64,000 nt of DNA from Comamonadaceae bacterium (GCA_947448735.1 CANFOS010000021.1:1-64000); one strand, 5' to 3'. Shown: positions 26,817 to 36,051, counted from the first letter of the stretch. Notes: a model not told the origin generated them from the sequence alone. Translations and numbers: made by a program.

Positions 26817-27234
26817 GCTGTGGCTGCTTTAGCGCTTTACCCGCCTGTCAACCGACCAGCTGCCCAGGCCTTGGCTGACCGGGCCGGGCGGTCCGGCGGG
26901 GCCGGGTGAAATGGTTGGCATCTTTTGGTCATTGGTTTTTTTAAATGGCGCAGCGAAATGGCTGCAAATGATACGTTCAGGCACTAAAACCCCGCCAACT
27001 GCCGTGTTTTGACGCTGTTTCTAAGTACTAACGCTAATTGCGTTTGCTCAGGCTTGCTACCACATAATGGGGGCGTATAAATTTTGAGCCATTTTGATGG
27101 TTTTGAAGGCTTACACGGGTTTGGTGATCGGTCAGTTTCGCGCGCCACAGCGGTATGTTAAAGATTTGTTGTGCTAACGGGGCCCCATCGCTTTTGTTAA
27201 TCGTTTTTGATATGTGTTTTAGAGGAGTCCCTTG
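26817..27234 (+). promoter_or_regulatory. Long upstream region of the RNA-binding protein gene, with a candidate promoter
   Basis: About 400 bases without a gene. TTGCTA (27054-27059), a 16-base spacer and TATAAA (27076-27081) make a plausible sigma-70 promoter, which would give a leader of roughly 145 bases. Long structured leaders are usual for cold-shock genes. AGAGGAG at 27221-27227 is a strong ribosome-binding site seven bases before the ATG at 27235. Confidence 0.45.
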
Positions 27235-27729
27235 ATGGGCAACAAACTTTACGTCGGCAACCTGCCGTACTCGGTCCGCGACGAAGACCTGCAACAATCT
27301 TTTGGCCAGTTTGGCGCTGTGACCAGCGCTAAAGTCATGATGGAACGTGACACCGGCCGCTCCAAAGGCTTCGGCTTTGTGGAAATGGGCAGCGACGCTG
27401 AAGCGCAAGCTGCCATCGCTGGCATGAACGGTCAGCCACTGGGCGGCCGCAGCGTTGTTGTCAATGAAGCTCGTCCGATGGAAGCACGTCCTCCACGTTC
27501 AGGTGGTGGCTTTGGCGGCGGCGGTGGCGGCTACGGCGGCGGTGACCGTTCGGGCGGTGGTGGCTACGGTGGCGGCGGTGACCGTTCAGGCGGCGGTGGC
27601 TATGGTGGCGGCGGTGGCCGTTCTGGCGGCGGCGGTGGCGACGGCGGGTTCCGTAGTCCCTATGGCGGCGGCGGCTCCGGCGGCGGCCGCTCAGGTGGCG
27701 GTGGTGGTGGTGGACGCGGCGGCTACTAA
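27235..27729 (+). CDS. Glycine-rich RRM RNA-binding protein
   Basis: A 164-residue protein with one RNA-recognition motif (residues 1-80). RNP2 is KLYVGNLPYS and RNP1 is SKGFGFVEM. The tail (about 90-164) is almost entirely Gly with regularly spaced Tyr, Asp, Arg and Ser, in repeats of the GYGGGDRSGGG kind ending in GRGGY. Such proteins are induced by cold in bacteria and plants and act as RNA chaperones. The long leader and strong terminator fit a highly expressed single gene. The tail is intrinsically disordered and could support condensate formation. Confidence 0.92.
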   Translation: MGNKLYVGNLPYSVRDEDLQQSFGQFGAVTSAKVMMERDTGRSKGFGFVEMGSDAEAQAAIAGMNGQPLGGRSVVVNEARPMEARPPRSGGGFGGGGGGYGGGDRSGGGGYGGGGDRSGGGGYGGGGGRSGGGGGDGGFRSPYGGGGSGGGRSGGGGGGGRGGY

Positions 27730-27772
27730 GCCCTTGCAAGCCCCATCAATCTGAAGAAGTTCAGGTTGGTAC

Positions 27773-27817
27773 AAAAAGCTTCAAAACATCGGTCAATCCG
27801 GTTTTTGAGGCTTTTTT
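27773..27817 (+). terminator. Terminator after the RNA-binding protein gene
   Basis: A long stem pairs AAAAAGCTTCAAAAC with GTTTTTGAGGCTTTTTT and is followed by T residues. The A-rich left arm lets it also act on the opposite strand for the convergent SDR operon. Confidence 0.8.
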
Positions 27818-27833
27818 AACGTCCAAAACTGGC

Positions 27834-27880
27834 GTAGCCCCAATCAAGGCGGATACAAGCCGCTCCTGATTTCATAGCTG
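27834..27880 (-). repeat. Dispersed intergenic repeat, copy d (diverged)
   Basis: A weaker minus-orientation copy (GTAGCCCCAATCAAGGC ... GATTTCATAGCTG), lying between the terminator and the SDR stop codon. Confidence 0.5.
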
Positions 27881-27892
27881 GCCGTTTTTATG

Positions 27893-28681
27893 TCAGTCGG
27901 TCGGGCCTTGCCGCGGTTTGCGAGCCCGTCCCGCCAGCGCTTTGTCAAACAGGCGATTGGGCAGCAAGCGCAACAGCTTGGCCACAACGCCCATTTGCCA
28001 AGGAATCACCCTGTAGCTGGCACCGGCCACGATGGCTGCATAAGCTTGGTCCGCAAACGCGGCAGGCGGCATCAAAAACGGCATGCTGTAGCTGTTTTTT
28101 TGCGTCAGCGGCGTGTCGATGTAGCCAGGACAGATCGTCACCACTTTCACACGCTGCGGCTTTAGTTCGCCACGCAGGCTTTCGCAATAAGCAATCAACG
28201 CGGCCTTGCTCGCGCAATAGGCAGCGTGACCTGGCAGCCCACGTATGCCGGCAACGCTGCCAATCCCCACCAGCGTACCAAAGCCGCGCTGCACCATCGC
28301 GTCAATGAACGGGTGAAAAGTCGCTGCCACGCCAATGCTGTTGGTGGCAAAGGTCTTGGCCATCACGTCCAGGTCTTGCCTGATGGCGCTGTCCATGCCG
28401 ATGCTGATGCCCGCATTGGCAATCACCACATCGGGCAAGCCCTGCCTAGCCAGGCAGTCCTGGCCTGCGGCCACGATGCTGTCAAGGTCCGAGACATCGG
28501 CTTTATAAATCTCGAAGCGACCTGGCCAAATGCTGTTGGATTGAGCCCAGGCTTGAACCTCTTGCACCCGGCGCGCCATCAAAGCCAGTCGGTAACCAGA
28601 CTGGTAAAACCTCAGCGCCAGCGCCTGGCCGATGCCGCTGGACGCGCCCGTGATCACGACCAGTGGTGCCTGCGCCGTCAT
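27893..28681 (-). CDS. Short-chain dehydrogenase/reductase downstream of lptC
   Basis: A 262-residue classical SDR with TGASSGIGQA for the cofactor, ANAGIS, a catalytic Ser in GIGSVAGI and the dyad YCASK. The C-terminal third is hydrophobic and basic, suggesting membrane association. Its start overlaps the lptC stop by four bases, so it belongs to the kdsD-kdsC-lptC unit, where lptA and lptB would be expected. Its substrate is unknown; a lipid or envelope-sugar role is suggested only by position. Confidence 0.87.
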   Translation of the reverse strand: MTAQAPLVVITGASSGIGQALALRFYQSGYRLALMARRVQEVQAWAQSNSIWPGRFEIYKADVSDLDSIVAAGQDCLARQGLPDVVIANAGISIGMDSAIRQDLDVMAKTFATNSIGVAATFHPFIDAMVQRGFGTLVGIGSVAGIRGLPGHAAYCASKAALIAYCESLRGELKPQRVKVVTICPGYIDTPLTQKNSYSMPFLMPPAAFADQAYAAIVAGASYRVIPWQMGVVAKLLRLLPNRLFDKALAGRARKPRQGPTD

Positions 28682-29334
28682 GGCTTGGCAACGCTGGCCT
28701 TGGGAACCATCACGCCTTTGACCCGGCCTTTGAGTTCGGCAATGCCCGTCACGTTGTTGTAGGTGAGGGTGTCGCCAGAGAACTGGTCCAGACCGCGGGT
28801 CAGCACCACAGGCAAATGCGATTTGACCCGTTCTTCGTTGACAAAGGCATGCAAAAACTCTCCGCTGAACTCCATGCGCGGCACGAGCTCGCCGTCAACA
28901 CCCACCACCGGTTCCCGCACCACACGGGCATCGCCAAAAAGCTGCACTTCCGAGCCGTCTCCGTTGCTGAGCCCCCGCCTGCTGGTCGAGGTGACACGCC
29001 GCCCGGTGTCGCTGATGCTCAGGATACGCGGCTGGTCAATCTCCAGCGTGTCGGTGTCCGCATAATGAAGCCCTTCCAGACCTTTGATTTCACTTCGCAG
29101 GGTGCCCGCTTCGTCAAACGATTTGATGGTGAACTTGCGCATGAAGTAATCCACCTCATGGCGGGCAGCTTTGGGGACTTCGGGTGGGGCAAAAACGGGG
29201 GAATTGCGCACCAGCCAGTAGGTGCTCAGAGCCAGTGCGCCCATCAACACGATGGGCAGATAAATCGACACCTGGTCCCAGGCCCGCAAAGCGCTGCGCC
29301 AGGGCCGGTAAAGCAGAGCGAGCGCAGCCTTCAT
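28678..29334 (-). CDS. lptC: LPS export protein LptC
   Basis: A 218-residue bitopic inner-membrane protein with one N-terminal helix (about residues 22-42) and a periplasmic OstA-like beta-jellyroll. It receives LPS from LptB2FG and passes it to LptA. Family hallmarks include the conserved YFMRKFTIKSFD and the D-x-P strand (EIDQPRIL). It overlaps kdsC by four bases (ATGA). lptA and lptB, normally next, are not in this window. Confidence 0.88.
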   Translation of the reverse strand: MKAALALLYRPWRSALRAWDQVSIYLPIVLMGALALSTYWLVRNSPVFAPPEVPKAARHEVDYFMRKFTIKSFDEAGTLRSEIKGLEGLHYADTDTLEIDQPRILSISDTGRRVTSTSRRGLSNGDGSEVQLFGDARVVREPVVGVDGELVPRMEFSGEFLHAFVNEERVKSHLPVVLTRGLDQFSGDTLTYNNVTGIAELKGRVKGVMVPKASVAKP

Positions 29335-29930
29335 GCGGTATCGCCTTGCAGCAATCCTGCGTAGCGCCCGCTGGCGATCAGCAGCACATCACAGAACTCG
29401 CGCGCGGCGCCATGACCGCCATGGAGCGCCGTGACGTGATGCGCCAGCGCCCGTGCTTCTGCATGCGCATTGGCAGGCGCGCAACTGAAGGCGGCGCGGC
29501 GCATCACCGGCAAGTCCGGCCAGTCGTCGCCCATGGCGGCGGCTTGCTGCCAACTCAAACCCAACGCCTTCAAGGTGATTTCTGCGGCAGGCCATTTGTC
29601 TTCTGTGCCGTAATGCGCGTGCGTGATTCCAAGGGCGGTGAGCCGGGTGCGCAGCGCGGGGCTGTCACGCCCGGTGATCACCGCAGGCGTGATGCCTGCT
29701 TTTTGCAGCAATTTGAGGCCGTGGCCATCCAGCGTGTTAAAGCGTTTGAGGGTTTCACCGTGCTCGGACATGTACAGGCCGCCATCGGTCAGCACGCCAT
29801 CCACATCAAAAAATGCAACCTTGATGCCCTGGGCTTTGAGCAACAGCTCTGGTGGGAAATTCAAGCTTGGCGAGTGGCCGCCCGCAGGCTGCAGCGCAGT
29901 ACCCGAAGCGACAAGCGGGGGGGTCGTCAC
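29331..29930 (-). CDS. kdsC: KDO-8-phosphate phosphatase
   Basis: A 199-residue HAD-superfamily phosphatase (C0 type, no cap) that makes KDO from KDO-8-phosphate for LPS. The catalytic aspartates are Asp42 and Asp44 in FFDVDGVLTDG, and GDDWPDLPVM is the third HAD motif. I chose the GTG at 29930 because it overlaps the kdsD stop (TAGTG); the frame continues upstream inside kdsD without an ATG. It forms one unit with kdsD and lptC. Confidence 0.92.
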   Translation of the reverse strand: MTTPPLVASGTALQPAGGHSPSLNFPPELLLKAQGIKVAFFDVDGVLTDGGLYMSEHGETLKRFNTLDGHGLKLLQKAGITPAVITGRDSPALRTRLTALGITHAHYGTEDKWPAAEITLKALGLSWQQAAAMGDDWPDLPVMRRAAFSCAPANAHAEARALAHHVTALHGGHGAAREFCDVLLIASGRYAGLLQGDTA

Positions 29931-30922
29931 TAGATGACTTTCGCCCGCAACAAGTCGTTGCTGTTGAGTGCGCCGCAAAGCTTGCCTCTAGAGTCCACCA
30001 CCAGCACGCTGGTGATGCTGTGCTGCTCCATCAGCGCCACCGCCTCTACCGCTAGCGCATCGGCTCGCACGGTACGCGGCCCGGCATGCATCACCTCACG
30101 TGCCTGCAGGCTGCGCAGGTCAACGCCCGTTTCAACCAGACGGCGCAGGTCGCCATCGGTGAAGATGCCCAGAACCTGACCTTGCGAATCAACAACGGCC
30201 GATGCGCCCAGGCCCTTGACGCTCATCTCTCGCATCAGATCACTGAAGCTGGCATCCAGCGCCACAGACGGAACATCGGGGTCACTTCTCATCACGTCGC
30301 GCACCAGCGTCAGCAATTTGCGGCCCAGTGCACCACCCGGGTGAGAACGTGCAAAGTCATCCTGTTTGAAGCCGCGCGCATCGAGCAGCGCCACCGCCAG
30401 CGCATCGCCCATGGCCAGCTGGGCCGTGGTGCTGGCAGTGGGGGCCAAATTAAGCGGGCAGGCCTCTTGCGCCACACTGCTGTCCAGCGTGACGTGCGCA
30501 TGCCGGGCCAGCGTTGACTGCGCGCCACCGGTGATGGCCACCAAAGGCACCCCCTGACGGCTGAGCACCGGCAGGATCACTGAAAACTCGGCGCTCTCGC
30601 CACTGTTGGACACCGCCAGCACCACGTCCACGCCGGTAATCATGCCCAGGTCGCCGTGGCTGGCTTCGCCGGGGTGCACAAACATGGCGGCTGTTCCGGT
30701 AGAGGCCAGCGTGGCGGCAATCTTTCGGCCGATGTGGCCGCTTTTACCCATGCCCATCACCACCACCCGGCCCTGACACGCCAGCATGATGCGCACGGCT
30801 TGCGCAAATTCTGGCCCCACACGTCCGGCCAGGGTGGTGACCGCCGCCGCTTCAATTTCAAAAGTTTTGCGCGCCAGCGATTGCGCCTGTGCAGCATCAA
30901 AAAGGGTCATGTCAAAACTCAT
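29930..30922 (-). CDS. kdsD: Arabinose-5-phosphate isomerase
   Basis: A 330-residue enzyme that makes arabinose 5-phosphate from ribulose 5-phosphate, the first step to KDO. An N-terminal SIS domain (MGMGKSGHIGRKIAATL; SNSGES) is followed by two CBS domains (about 210-330) ending DLLRAKVI. Order and coupling with kdsC and lptC confirm the LPS role. The ATG at 30922 is used; a GTG at 30925 is in frame. It is divergent from the Kef-type antiporter. Confidence 0.94.
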   Translation of the reverse strand: MSFDMTLFDAAQAQSLARKTFEIEAAAVTTLAGRVGPEFAQAVRIMLACQGRVVVMGMGKSGHIGRKIAATLASTGTAAMFVHPGEASHGDLGMITGVDVVLAVSNSGESAEFSVILPVLSRQGVPLVAITGGAQSTLARHAHVTLDSSVAQEACPLNLAPTASTTAQLAMGDALAVALLDARGFKQDDFARSHPGGALGRKLLTLVRDVMRSDPDVPSVALDASFSDLMREMSVKGLGASAVVDSQGQVLGIFTDGDLRRLVETGVDLRSLQAREVMHAGPRTVRADALAVEAVALMEQHSITSVLVVDSRGKLCGALNSNDLLRAKVI

Positions 30923-30990
30923 CACCGCATTCTATAGAGGCTATCCACACCAGCTCATGGGTTAACACAGCCAGCGATTAACATCCAACC

Positions 30991-33000
30991 ATGAGCGCAC
31001 TTGAACTGACACTGCTTTACCTGCTGGCCGCGGTGGTGGGCGTGACGCTTTTTCGCTGGCTCAAGTTGCCGCCCATGCTGGGCTACCTGGCTGTCGGCGT
31101 GGCGATTGGTCCGCATGCGCTGGCGCTGTCCAAAAACGCGGATGGTGTGCGCCATCTGGGCGAGTTTGGCGTGGTGTTTTTGATGTTCGTGATTGGGCTT
31201 GAATTTAACCTGCCCAAGCTCAGGTCCATGCGCCGCCATGTGTTTGGTCTGGGGCTGCTTCAGGTGGTGCTGACGGTCATGCTGGCCACGCTGGGCTCGC
31301 TGTTTTTGACCGTCCTGGCACCCACACTGTGGAAGATGCCCTGGCAAACGGCTTTGGCCTTGTCCGGCGCCATGGCCATGAGCAGCACCGCGATTGTGGT
31401 CAAGCTGCTGGCTGACCGAATCGAGATGGAATCCGAACATGGCAAGCGCATCATGGGTGTGCTGCTGTTTCAGGACCTGGCCGTGGTGCCACTGCTGGTG
31501 CTGATACCCGCACTCAGTTCATCGCCCGACAAATTGTTGACGGCGCTGGCCGTGGCAGGCCTGAAAGCTGCCGTGCTGGTGGGGCTGCTGATGGCCGGTG
31601 GCCAGCGGGTCATGCGCTGGTGGCTGACGATTGTGGCCAGGCGCAAAAGCGAAGAGCTGTTTGTCTTGAACCTGCTGCTGGTCACGCTGGCACTGTCCTG
31701 GCTAACGGAGCTGGCCGGCCTGAGCCTGGCGCTCGGCGCTTTTATTGCGGGCATGCTGATTTCGGAAACCGAGTTCAAGCACCAGGTGGAGACCGACATC
31801 CGGCCGTTCCACGACGTGCTGCTGGGCTTGTTTTTCATCAGCATCGGCATGATGCTGGATTGGCATATCGTGCTGGAGCGCTGGCCTCTCGTGCTGATGT
31901 TGGCCACCTTGCCAGTGCTGTTCAAGCTGCTGCTGGTCACCGGGCTGGCGCAGGCACTGGGCGCCACCACCGGCGTGGCGCTGCGCACCGGCCTGTACCT
32001 GGCCCAAGCCGGTGAGTTTGGCTTTGTGCTGCTGACCCTGAGCACTGAAAACCGTCTGGTGCCGCCCGATTTGCTCAACCCCATTTTGGCCAGCATGGTG
32101 CTGTCCATGCTGGCCACGCCTTTTATTATTTTGTACAGCAACCGCATCGTGATGAAGCTGGTGGCCAGTGAATGGCTGCAGCAGTCCCTGCAAATGACCA
32201 GCATTGCCCGCAAGTCCATCAACATCAGCAAGCACGTCATCATTTGTGGCTATGGCCGCTGCGGCCAAAACCTGGGCCACATGCTGGCGCAAGAAGGCAT
32301 CCAGTACATGGCGCTTGACCTTGACCCGGATCGCGTGCGCCAGGCGGCCGCCGCCGGTGATTCGGTGGTATTTGGCGATGCGGTGCGCCTGCAGTCGCTG
32401 GTGGCCGCAGGCCTGGCACGCGCCAGCGCCGTGGTGGTGACTTACCTGGACACCGCCAGCGCACTGAAGGTGCTGGCCAATGTGCGTGCCCACGCCCCCA
32501 CCGTGCCCATGATTGTGCGCACGGTCGATGACCACGACCTGGAGAAATTGCAAGCCGCAGGCGCTACCGAAGTCGTGCCCGAAGCGATTGAAGGCAGCCT
32601 GATGCTGGCCAGCCACGCGCTGGCCCTGGTGGGTGTGCCCATGCGCCGGGTGATACGGGTGGTACAAGACCAGCGCGACAAGCGTTACAACCTGCTGCGC
32701 GGCTACTTTCGCGGGGCCGACGACGACACGGTCGACGAACATGACGAGGAACGCCTGTCCACCGTGACGCTGCCACTGGGCAACACGTCAGCGGGCATCC
32801 CGCTTGAATCGCTGGTGCTGCACCACACCGGGGTGCGCGTGGTCAGCCTGCGCCGCAGCGACGGCAAGACGCTGGAGCCTGACGGCAACACAGTGCTTGA
32901 AGGCGGTGACACGCTGGTGCTGTCTGGCAAGCCCGAGGCGTTGGCGCTGGCTGAAGAAAGGCTGCTGAGCGCACGCAGCACCAAGGCCGGCAGGATTTGA
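30991..33000 (+). CDS. Monovalent cation:proton antiporter-2 family protein (KefB/KefC-like)
   Basis: A 669-residue antiporter of the CPA2 family. An N-terminal Na+/H+ exchanger domain with about 12 helices (1-400) is followed by an RCK/TrkA-N nucleotide-binding domain (HVIICGYGRCGQNLG near residue 413) and a C-terminal TrkA-C domain (about 590-669). Such proteins expel K+ in exchange for protons under electrophile or osmotic stress and are gated by glutathione adducts or nucleotides. The gene sits next to kdsD, an arrangement common in this family of bacteria. Confidence 0.92.
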   Translation: MSALELTLLYLLAAVVGVTLFRWLKLPPMLGYLAVGVAIGPHALALSKNADGVRHLGEFGVVFLMFVIGLEFNLPKLRSMRRHVFGLGLLQVVLTVMLATLGSLFLTVLAPTLWKMPWQTALALSGAMAMSSTAIVVKLLADRIEMESEHGKRIMGVLLFQDLAVVPLLVLIPALSSSPDKLLTALAVAGLKAAVLVGLLMAGGQRVMRWWLTIVARRKSEELFVLNLLLVTLALSWLTELAGLSLALGAFIAGMLISETEFKHQVETDIRPFHDVLLGLFFISIGMMLDWHIVLERWPLVLMLATLPVLFKLLLVTGLAQALGATTGVALRTGLYLAQAGEFGFVLLTLSTENRLVPPDLLNPILASMVLSMLATPFIILYSNRIVMKLVASEWLQQSLQMTSIARKSINISKHVIICGYGRCGQNLGHMLAQEGIQYMALDLDPDRVRQAAAAGDSVVFGDAVRLQSLVAAGLARASAVVVTYLDTASALKVLANVRAHAPTVPMIVRTVDDHDLEKLQAAGATEVVPEAIEGSLMLASHALALVGVPMRRVIRVVQDQRDKRYNLLRGYFRGADDDTVDEHDEERLSTVTLPLGNTSAGIPLESLVLHHTGVRVVSLRRSDGKTLEPDGNTVLEGGDTLVLSGKPEALALAEERLLSARSTKAGRI

Positions 33001-33014
33001 AAGGCCCCTTCGTG

Positions 33015-33578
33015 ATGAATCGACGACAAACTTTGCAAATGATGGCGATGGTCAGTGGCTATAACGCCCTGCCCCTGCGGGCGGCCACGCCTGCCCTGGC
33101 CGCGCTGCTCCGCGCGGGAGGCTGCGCGCTGGTGATGCGCCATGCACAGACAACAGCGGGAATAGGCGATCCGCCCAACTTCAAACTGGACCAGTGCAGC
33201 ACCCAGCGTAATTTAAGCGACGAAGGGCGCGCCCAGGCTGTGCGCATCGGCCAGTGGTTCAAGGCCAACCAGCTGCAGCCACGAAGCGTGCAAACCAGCG
33301 CCTGGTGCCGCTGCAAAGACACCGCCGAGCTGGCTTTTGGCAGATACACCGAACTCGGCGCACTGGCTTCGACCTTTGACGACAACCGGGTCCATCAGGA
33401 CACCCAAACCCAGGCCCTGCGCACGCGCCTTGATGTCATCCCTGCGGGCCAGTTTGATGTCTGGGTCACGCACCAGGTCAATATCAGCGCCCTAACGGGC
33501 GAGGCCACCAGCATGGGCGAAGCCCTGATCGTCAACAACCAGGTCAGGGTACTGGGACGAATGGCGTTTGCGGCTTGA
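33015..33578 (+). CDS. Exported histidine-phosphatase-like protein
   Basis: A 187-residue protein with a signal-peptide-like N-terminus that has a twin arginine (MNRRQTLQ; about residues 1-25) and a histidine phosphatase fold. RHAQT replaces the common RHGxT motif, and VTHQVNISALTG holds the second catalytic histidine. Periplasmic members of this branch are small and poorly characterised. I chose the ATG at 33015; an in-frame TTG at 32997 overlaps the antiporter stop. Likely co-transcribed with the antiporter. Confidence 0.8.
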   Translation: MNRRQTLQMMAMVSGYNALPLRAATPALAALLRAGGCALVMRHAQTTAGIGDPPNFKLDQCSTQRNLSDEGRAQAVRIGQWFKANQLQPRSVQTSAWCRCKDTAELAFGRYTELGALASTFDDNRVHQDTQTQALRTRLDVIPAGQFDVWVTHQVNISALTGEATSMGEALIVNNQVRVLGRMAFAA

Positions 33579-33597
33579 TCGGGGGGGCGGGCGACCG

Positions 33598-33646
33598 CTA
33601 TTGAATAAATAGCTGCCAGCCTAAGTTTTTATTGGCCTGAAGGCAC
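33598..33646 (+). repeat. Dispersed intergenic repeat, copy e
   Basis: Plus-orientation copy (GCTATTGAATAAATAGCTGCC ... TTTTTATTGGCCTGAAGGC) between two convergent genes. Confidence 0.7.
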
Positions 33647-33691
33647 TTTTATCAGCTACGCATTGGCTTTCCAGCCTGCAGGCACTCGACT

Positions 33692-35032
33692 TCAGGCGTG
33701 TTGCCCAATGGCGTCTGCCAGCACATTGACGATGCGGTCGATGTGCTCCTTTTCGACAATATAGGGCGGGCACACCACCAGGTTTTCACCGGCTGGCCGC
33801 ACCAGCACGCCGTGGTGATAGCAGGTCATGAAGATATCAAAAGCGCGTTTGCCGGGTGTGCCGACAATCGGCGACAGCTCAACCGCACCCGCCAGGCCCA
33901 GGGTTCGGATGCCGATGACGTTCGGCAAACCCATCAAGGCGCTGTGCATGGCATCGCCCAGCACTTTGCCCATCTGGCCTGCGCGCTCAAACAGCTTGTC
34001 TTGCTTGAACAGCTCAAGCGTGGCGATCGCCGCTGCGCAGGCCACCGGGTGACCGGAGTAGGTGTAACCGTGAAAAAACTCGATCGCATGCTCCGGCGCG
34101 TTTGAATGGGCGCCCATCATGGTGTCGTAAATGCGGTCAGAGCAAATCACGCCGCCCAACGGAATCACGCCGTTGGTCACGCACTTGGCAAAGTTCAGCA
34201 TGTCGGGCACCACGCCGTAAAAGTCCGCCCCAAAGTTGCAGCCCAGCCGGCCAAAGCCGGTGATCACCTCGTCAAAAATCAGCAAAATGCCGTGCTTGTC
34301 GCAAATCTCGCGCAGACGCTTCACATAACCCTGCGGCGGCAAATACCAGCCTGCGCTGCCAGATATCGGCTCAATGATGATGGCGGCAATGTTGCTGGGG
34401 TCATGCAGCGGCAAGATGCGGTTTTCAAGTTCGGCCAGCAGGTCTTCTGTCCATACGGGCTCTTCGCCATGGATATAGGCATGGTTCACAGGGTCATGGA
34501 TAAACCGCATGTGGTCCACCCTTGGCAGCAAGGCCGTACCGTAAGCCTTGCGGTTGGCCGGTATGCCGCCCACACTCATGCCGCCAAAGCCCACGCCGTG
34601 ATAGCCGCGCTCGCGACCAATGAATACATTGCGGTGGCCCTCGCCGCGTGCCCGGTGGTAGGCCAGCGCCACCTTGAGCGATGTGTCGGCCGCCTCGCTA
34701 CCTGAATTGCAGAACAGCACCTTGTTCAAGTCGCCCGGCGCCATGGCGGCAATCATGTCAGCGGCCACAAAGGCCTGGTCGTTGCTGGCCTGAAAGGCGG
34801 TGGCGTAGTCGAGCGTGTCGAGCTGCTTTTTGATGGCTTCGTTGATGGGCTTTCGGTTGTGCCCTGCGGCCACACACCACAGGCTGGAAATTCCATCGAT
34901 CACCTGCTTGCCTTCGTGGGTGGTGAACATCATGCCGTCGGCAGCGACAAACACGCGCGGGTCTTTGGCAAAGTTGCGGTTGGGGGTAAACGGCAACCAC
35001 TGATGGTCCATGTTGAAGGTTTGGTAAGCCAT
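33692..35032 (-). CDS. Class III aminotransferase (omega-amino acid:pyruvate type)
   Basis: A 446-residue PLP enzyme of fold type I, class III. Landmarks are FCNSGSEAADT, the cofactor Asp in IFDEVITGFGRLG, and the PLP lysine in FAKCVTNGVIPLGG. The closest characterised type is beta-alanine/omega-amino acid:pyruvate transaminase. ATG 35032 has AGGAG seven bases upstream. It is divergent from purU with a 74-base gap that must hold both promoters. Substrate assignment beyond the class is uncertain. Confidence 0.92.
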   Translation of the reverse strand: MAYQTFNMDHQWLPFTPNRNFAKDPRVFVAADGMMFTTHEGKQVIDGISSLWCVAAGHNRKPINEAIKKQLDTLDYATAFQASNDQAFVAADMIAAMAPGDLNKVLFCNSGSEAADTSLKVALAYHRARGEGHRNVFIGRERGYHGVGFGGMSVGGIPANRKAYGTALLPRVDHMRFIHDPVNHAYIHGEEPVWTEDLLAELENRILPLHDPSNIAAIIIEPISGSAGWYLPPQGYVKRLREICDKHGILLIFDEVITGFGRLGCNFGADFYGVVPDMLNFAKCVTNGVIPLGGVICSDRIYDTMMGAHSNAPEHAIEFFHGYTYSGHPVACAAAIATLELFKQDKLFERAGQMGKVLGDAMHSALMGLPNVIGIRTLGLAGAVELSPIVGTPGKRAFDIFMTCYHHGVLVRPAGENLVVCPPYIVEKEHIDRIVNVLADAIGQHA

Positions 35033-35106
35033 GCGGATCTCCTGTGGGAATAAATCTATTTTGGCACTGCACAACGCGCGCTTTGACCTGCGACAATTCC
35101 AGCACT

Positions 35107-35955
35107 ATGAACCACGCTTTTATTCTTACCCTGTCTTGCCCTGACCGCATGGGCATCGTTCACGCTGTTTCGGGCTTTTTGATGGAACGCAACGGCAACA
35201 TTGAAGAGGCCGCGCAGTACAGCGACCCAGCCACCGGCCTGTTTTTCATGCGGGTGCAGTTTGCGTGTGACCAGTTGACCCATGACGAACTCAAAACCCA
35301 ACTTGCCGCGTTTGCCGAACCGTTTGCCATGGACTGGAAGTTGCATTCCACCCAGGACGCGATGCGTACCGTCATCATGGTCAGCCGCGACGGGCATTGC
35401 CTGAACGACATTTTGTTCCGCTGGAAGTCTGGCCTGCTGCCGATTGACGTTCGCGCCATCATCAGCAACCACCGCGACTTCTACCAAATGGCGGCCAGCT
35501 ACAACGTGCCGTTTCACCACATCACCGTCAGCGCTGACACCAAGGCGCAAGCCGAAGCCAGGGAACTCGAGATCATTGACAGCGAAGGCGCGGAACTCGT
35601 CGTGCTGGCGCGCTACATGCAGGTGCTGAGCAACAACCTGTGCAAAAAGCTCTCTGGACGGGCGATCAACATTCACCACAGCATGTTGCCCAGCTTCAAG
35701 GGTGCCAAACCGTATTACCAGGCGCATGAGCGCGGCGTGAAAGTGATTGGCGCCACCGCGCATTACGTGACGGCCGACCTCGACGAAGGCCCGATCATCG
35801 AACAGGACGTGACCCGGGTAGACCACAAGGAAACCGTAGAAAACCTGACCGCGCGCGGCAAAGACACCGAGAGCCGCGTACTGGCGCAGGCGGTGAAGTG
35901 GCACAGTGAACATCGGGTGTTGCTCAACGGGCACAAAACCGTCGTGTTCAAGTGA
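35107..35955 (+). CDS. purU: Formyltetrahydrofolate deformylase
   Basis: A 282-residue hydrolase that releases formate from 10-formyl-THF. An N-terminal ACT domain (residues 4-80, LTLSCPDRMGIVHAVSGFL) precedes a formyltransferase-like domain with INIHHSMLPSFKGAKPY, and the catalytic Asp in DLDEGPIIEQD. ATG 35107 gives the usual length of about 280. With fhs in the same window it could balance formate and one-carbon units. Confidence 0.95.
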   Translation: MNHAFILTLSCPDRMGIVHAVSGFLMERNGNIEEAAQYSDPATGLFFMRVQFACDQLTHDELKTQLAAFAEPFAMDWKLHSTQDAMRTVIMVSRDGHCLNDILFRWKSGLLPIDVRAIISNHRDFYQMAASYNVPFHHITVSADTKAQAEARELEIIDSEGAELVVLARYMQVLSNNLCKKLSGRAINIHHSMLPSFKGAKPYYQAHERGVKVIGATAHYVTADLDEGPIIEQDVTRVDHKETVENLTARGKDTESRVLAQAVKWHSEHRVLLNGHKTVVFK

Positions 35956-35956
35956 C

Positions 35957-36032
35957 CCCCCGAAACGCCTGCGGCGTCTCCCCCCAGGGGGCGGCCACCA
36001 GCGGCCCGGCAAAGCCGGTTCCGCGGCGGCCA
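35957..36032. repeat. REP-like GC-rich intergenic element
   Basis: A GC-rich non-coding stretch with nested hairpins (CGCCTGCGGCG; CCCCCAGGGGG; GCGGCCCGGCAAAGCCGG). From memory it resembles a repetitive element common between genes in Comamonadaceae. Only one copy is visible here. Confidence 0.55.
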
Positions 36033-36051
36033 CTTGATAAGAAGCACTTTC

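Noticed and set aside
27461-27739. Long His/Arg-rich open frame antisense to the glycine-rich tail
   Set aside because: It is the mirror of GGC/GGT glycine codons and has no start signal.
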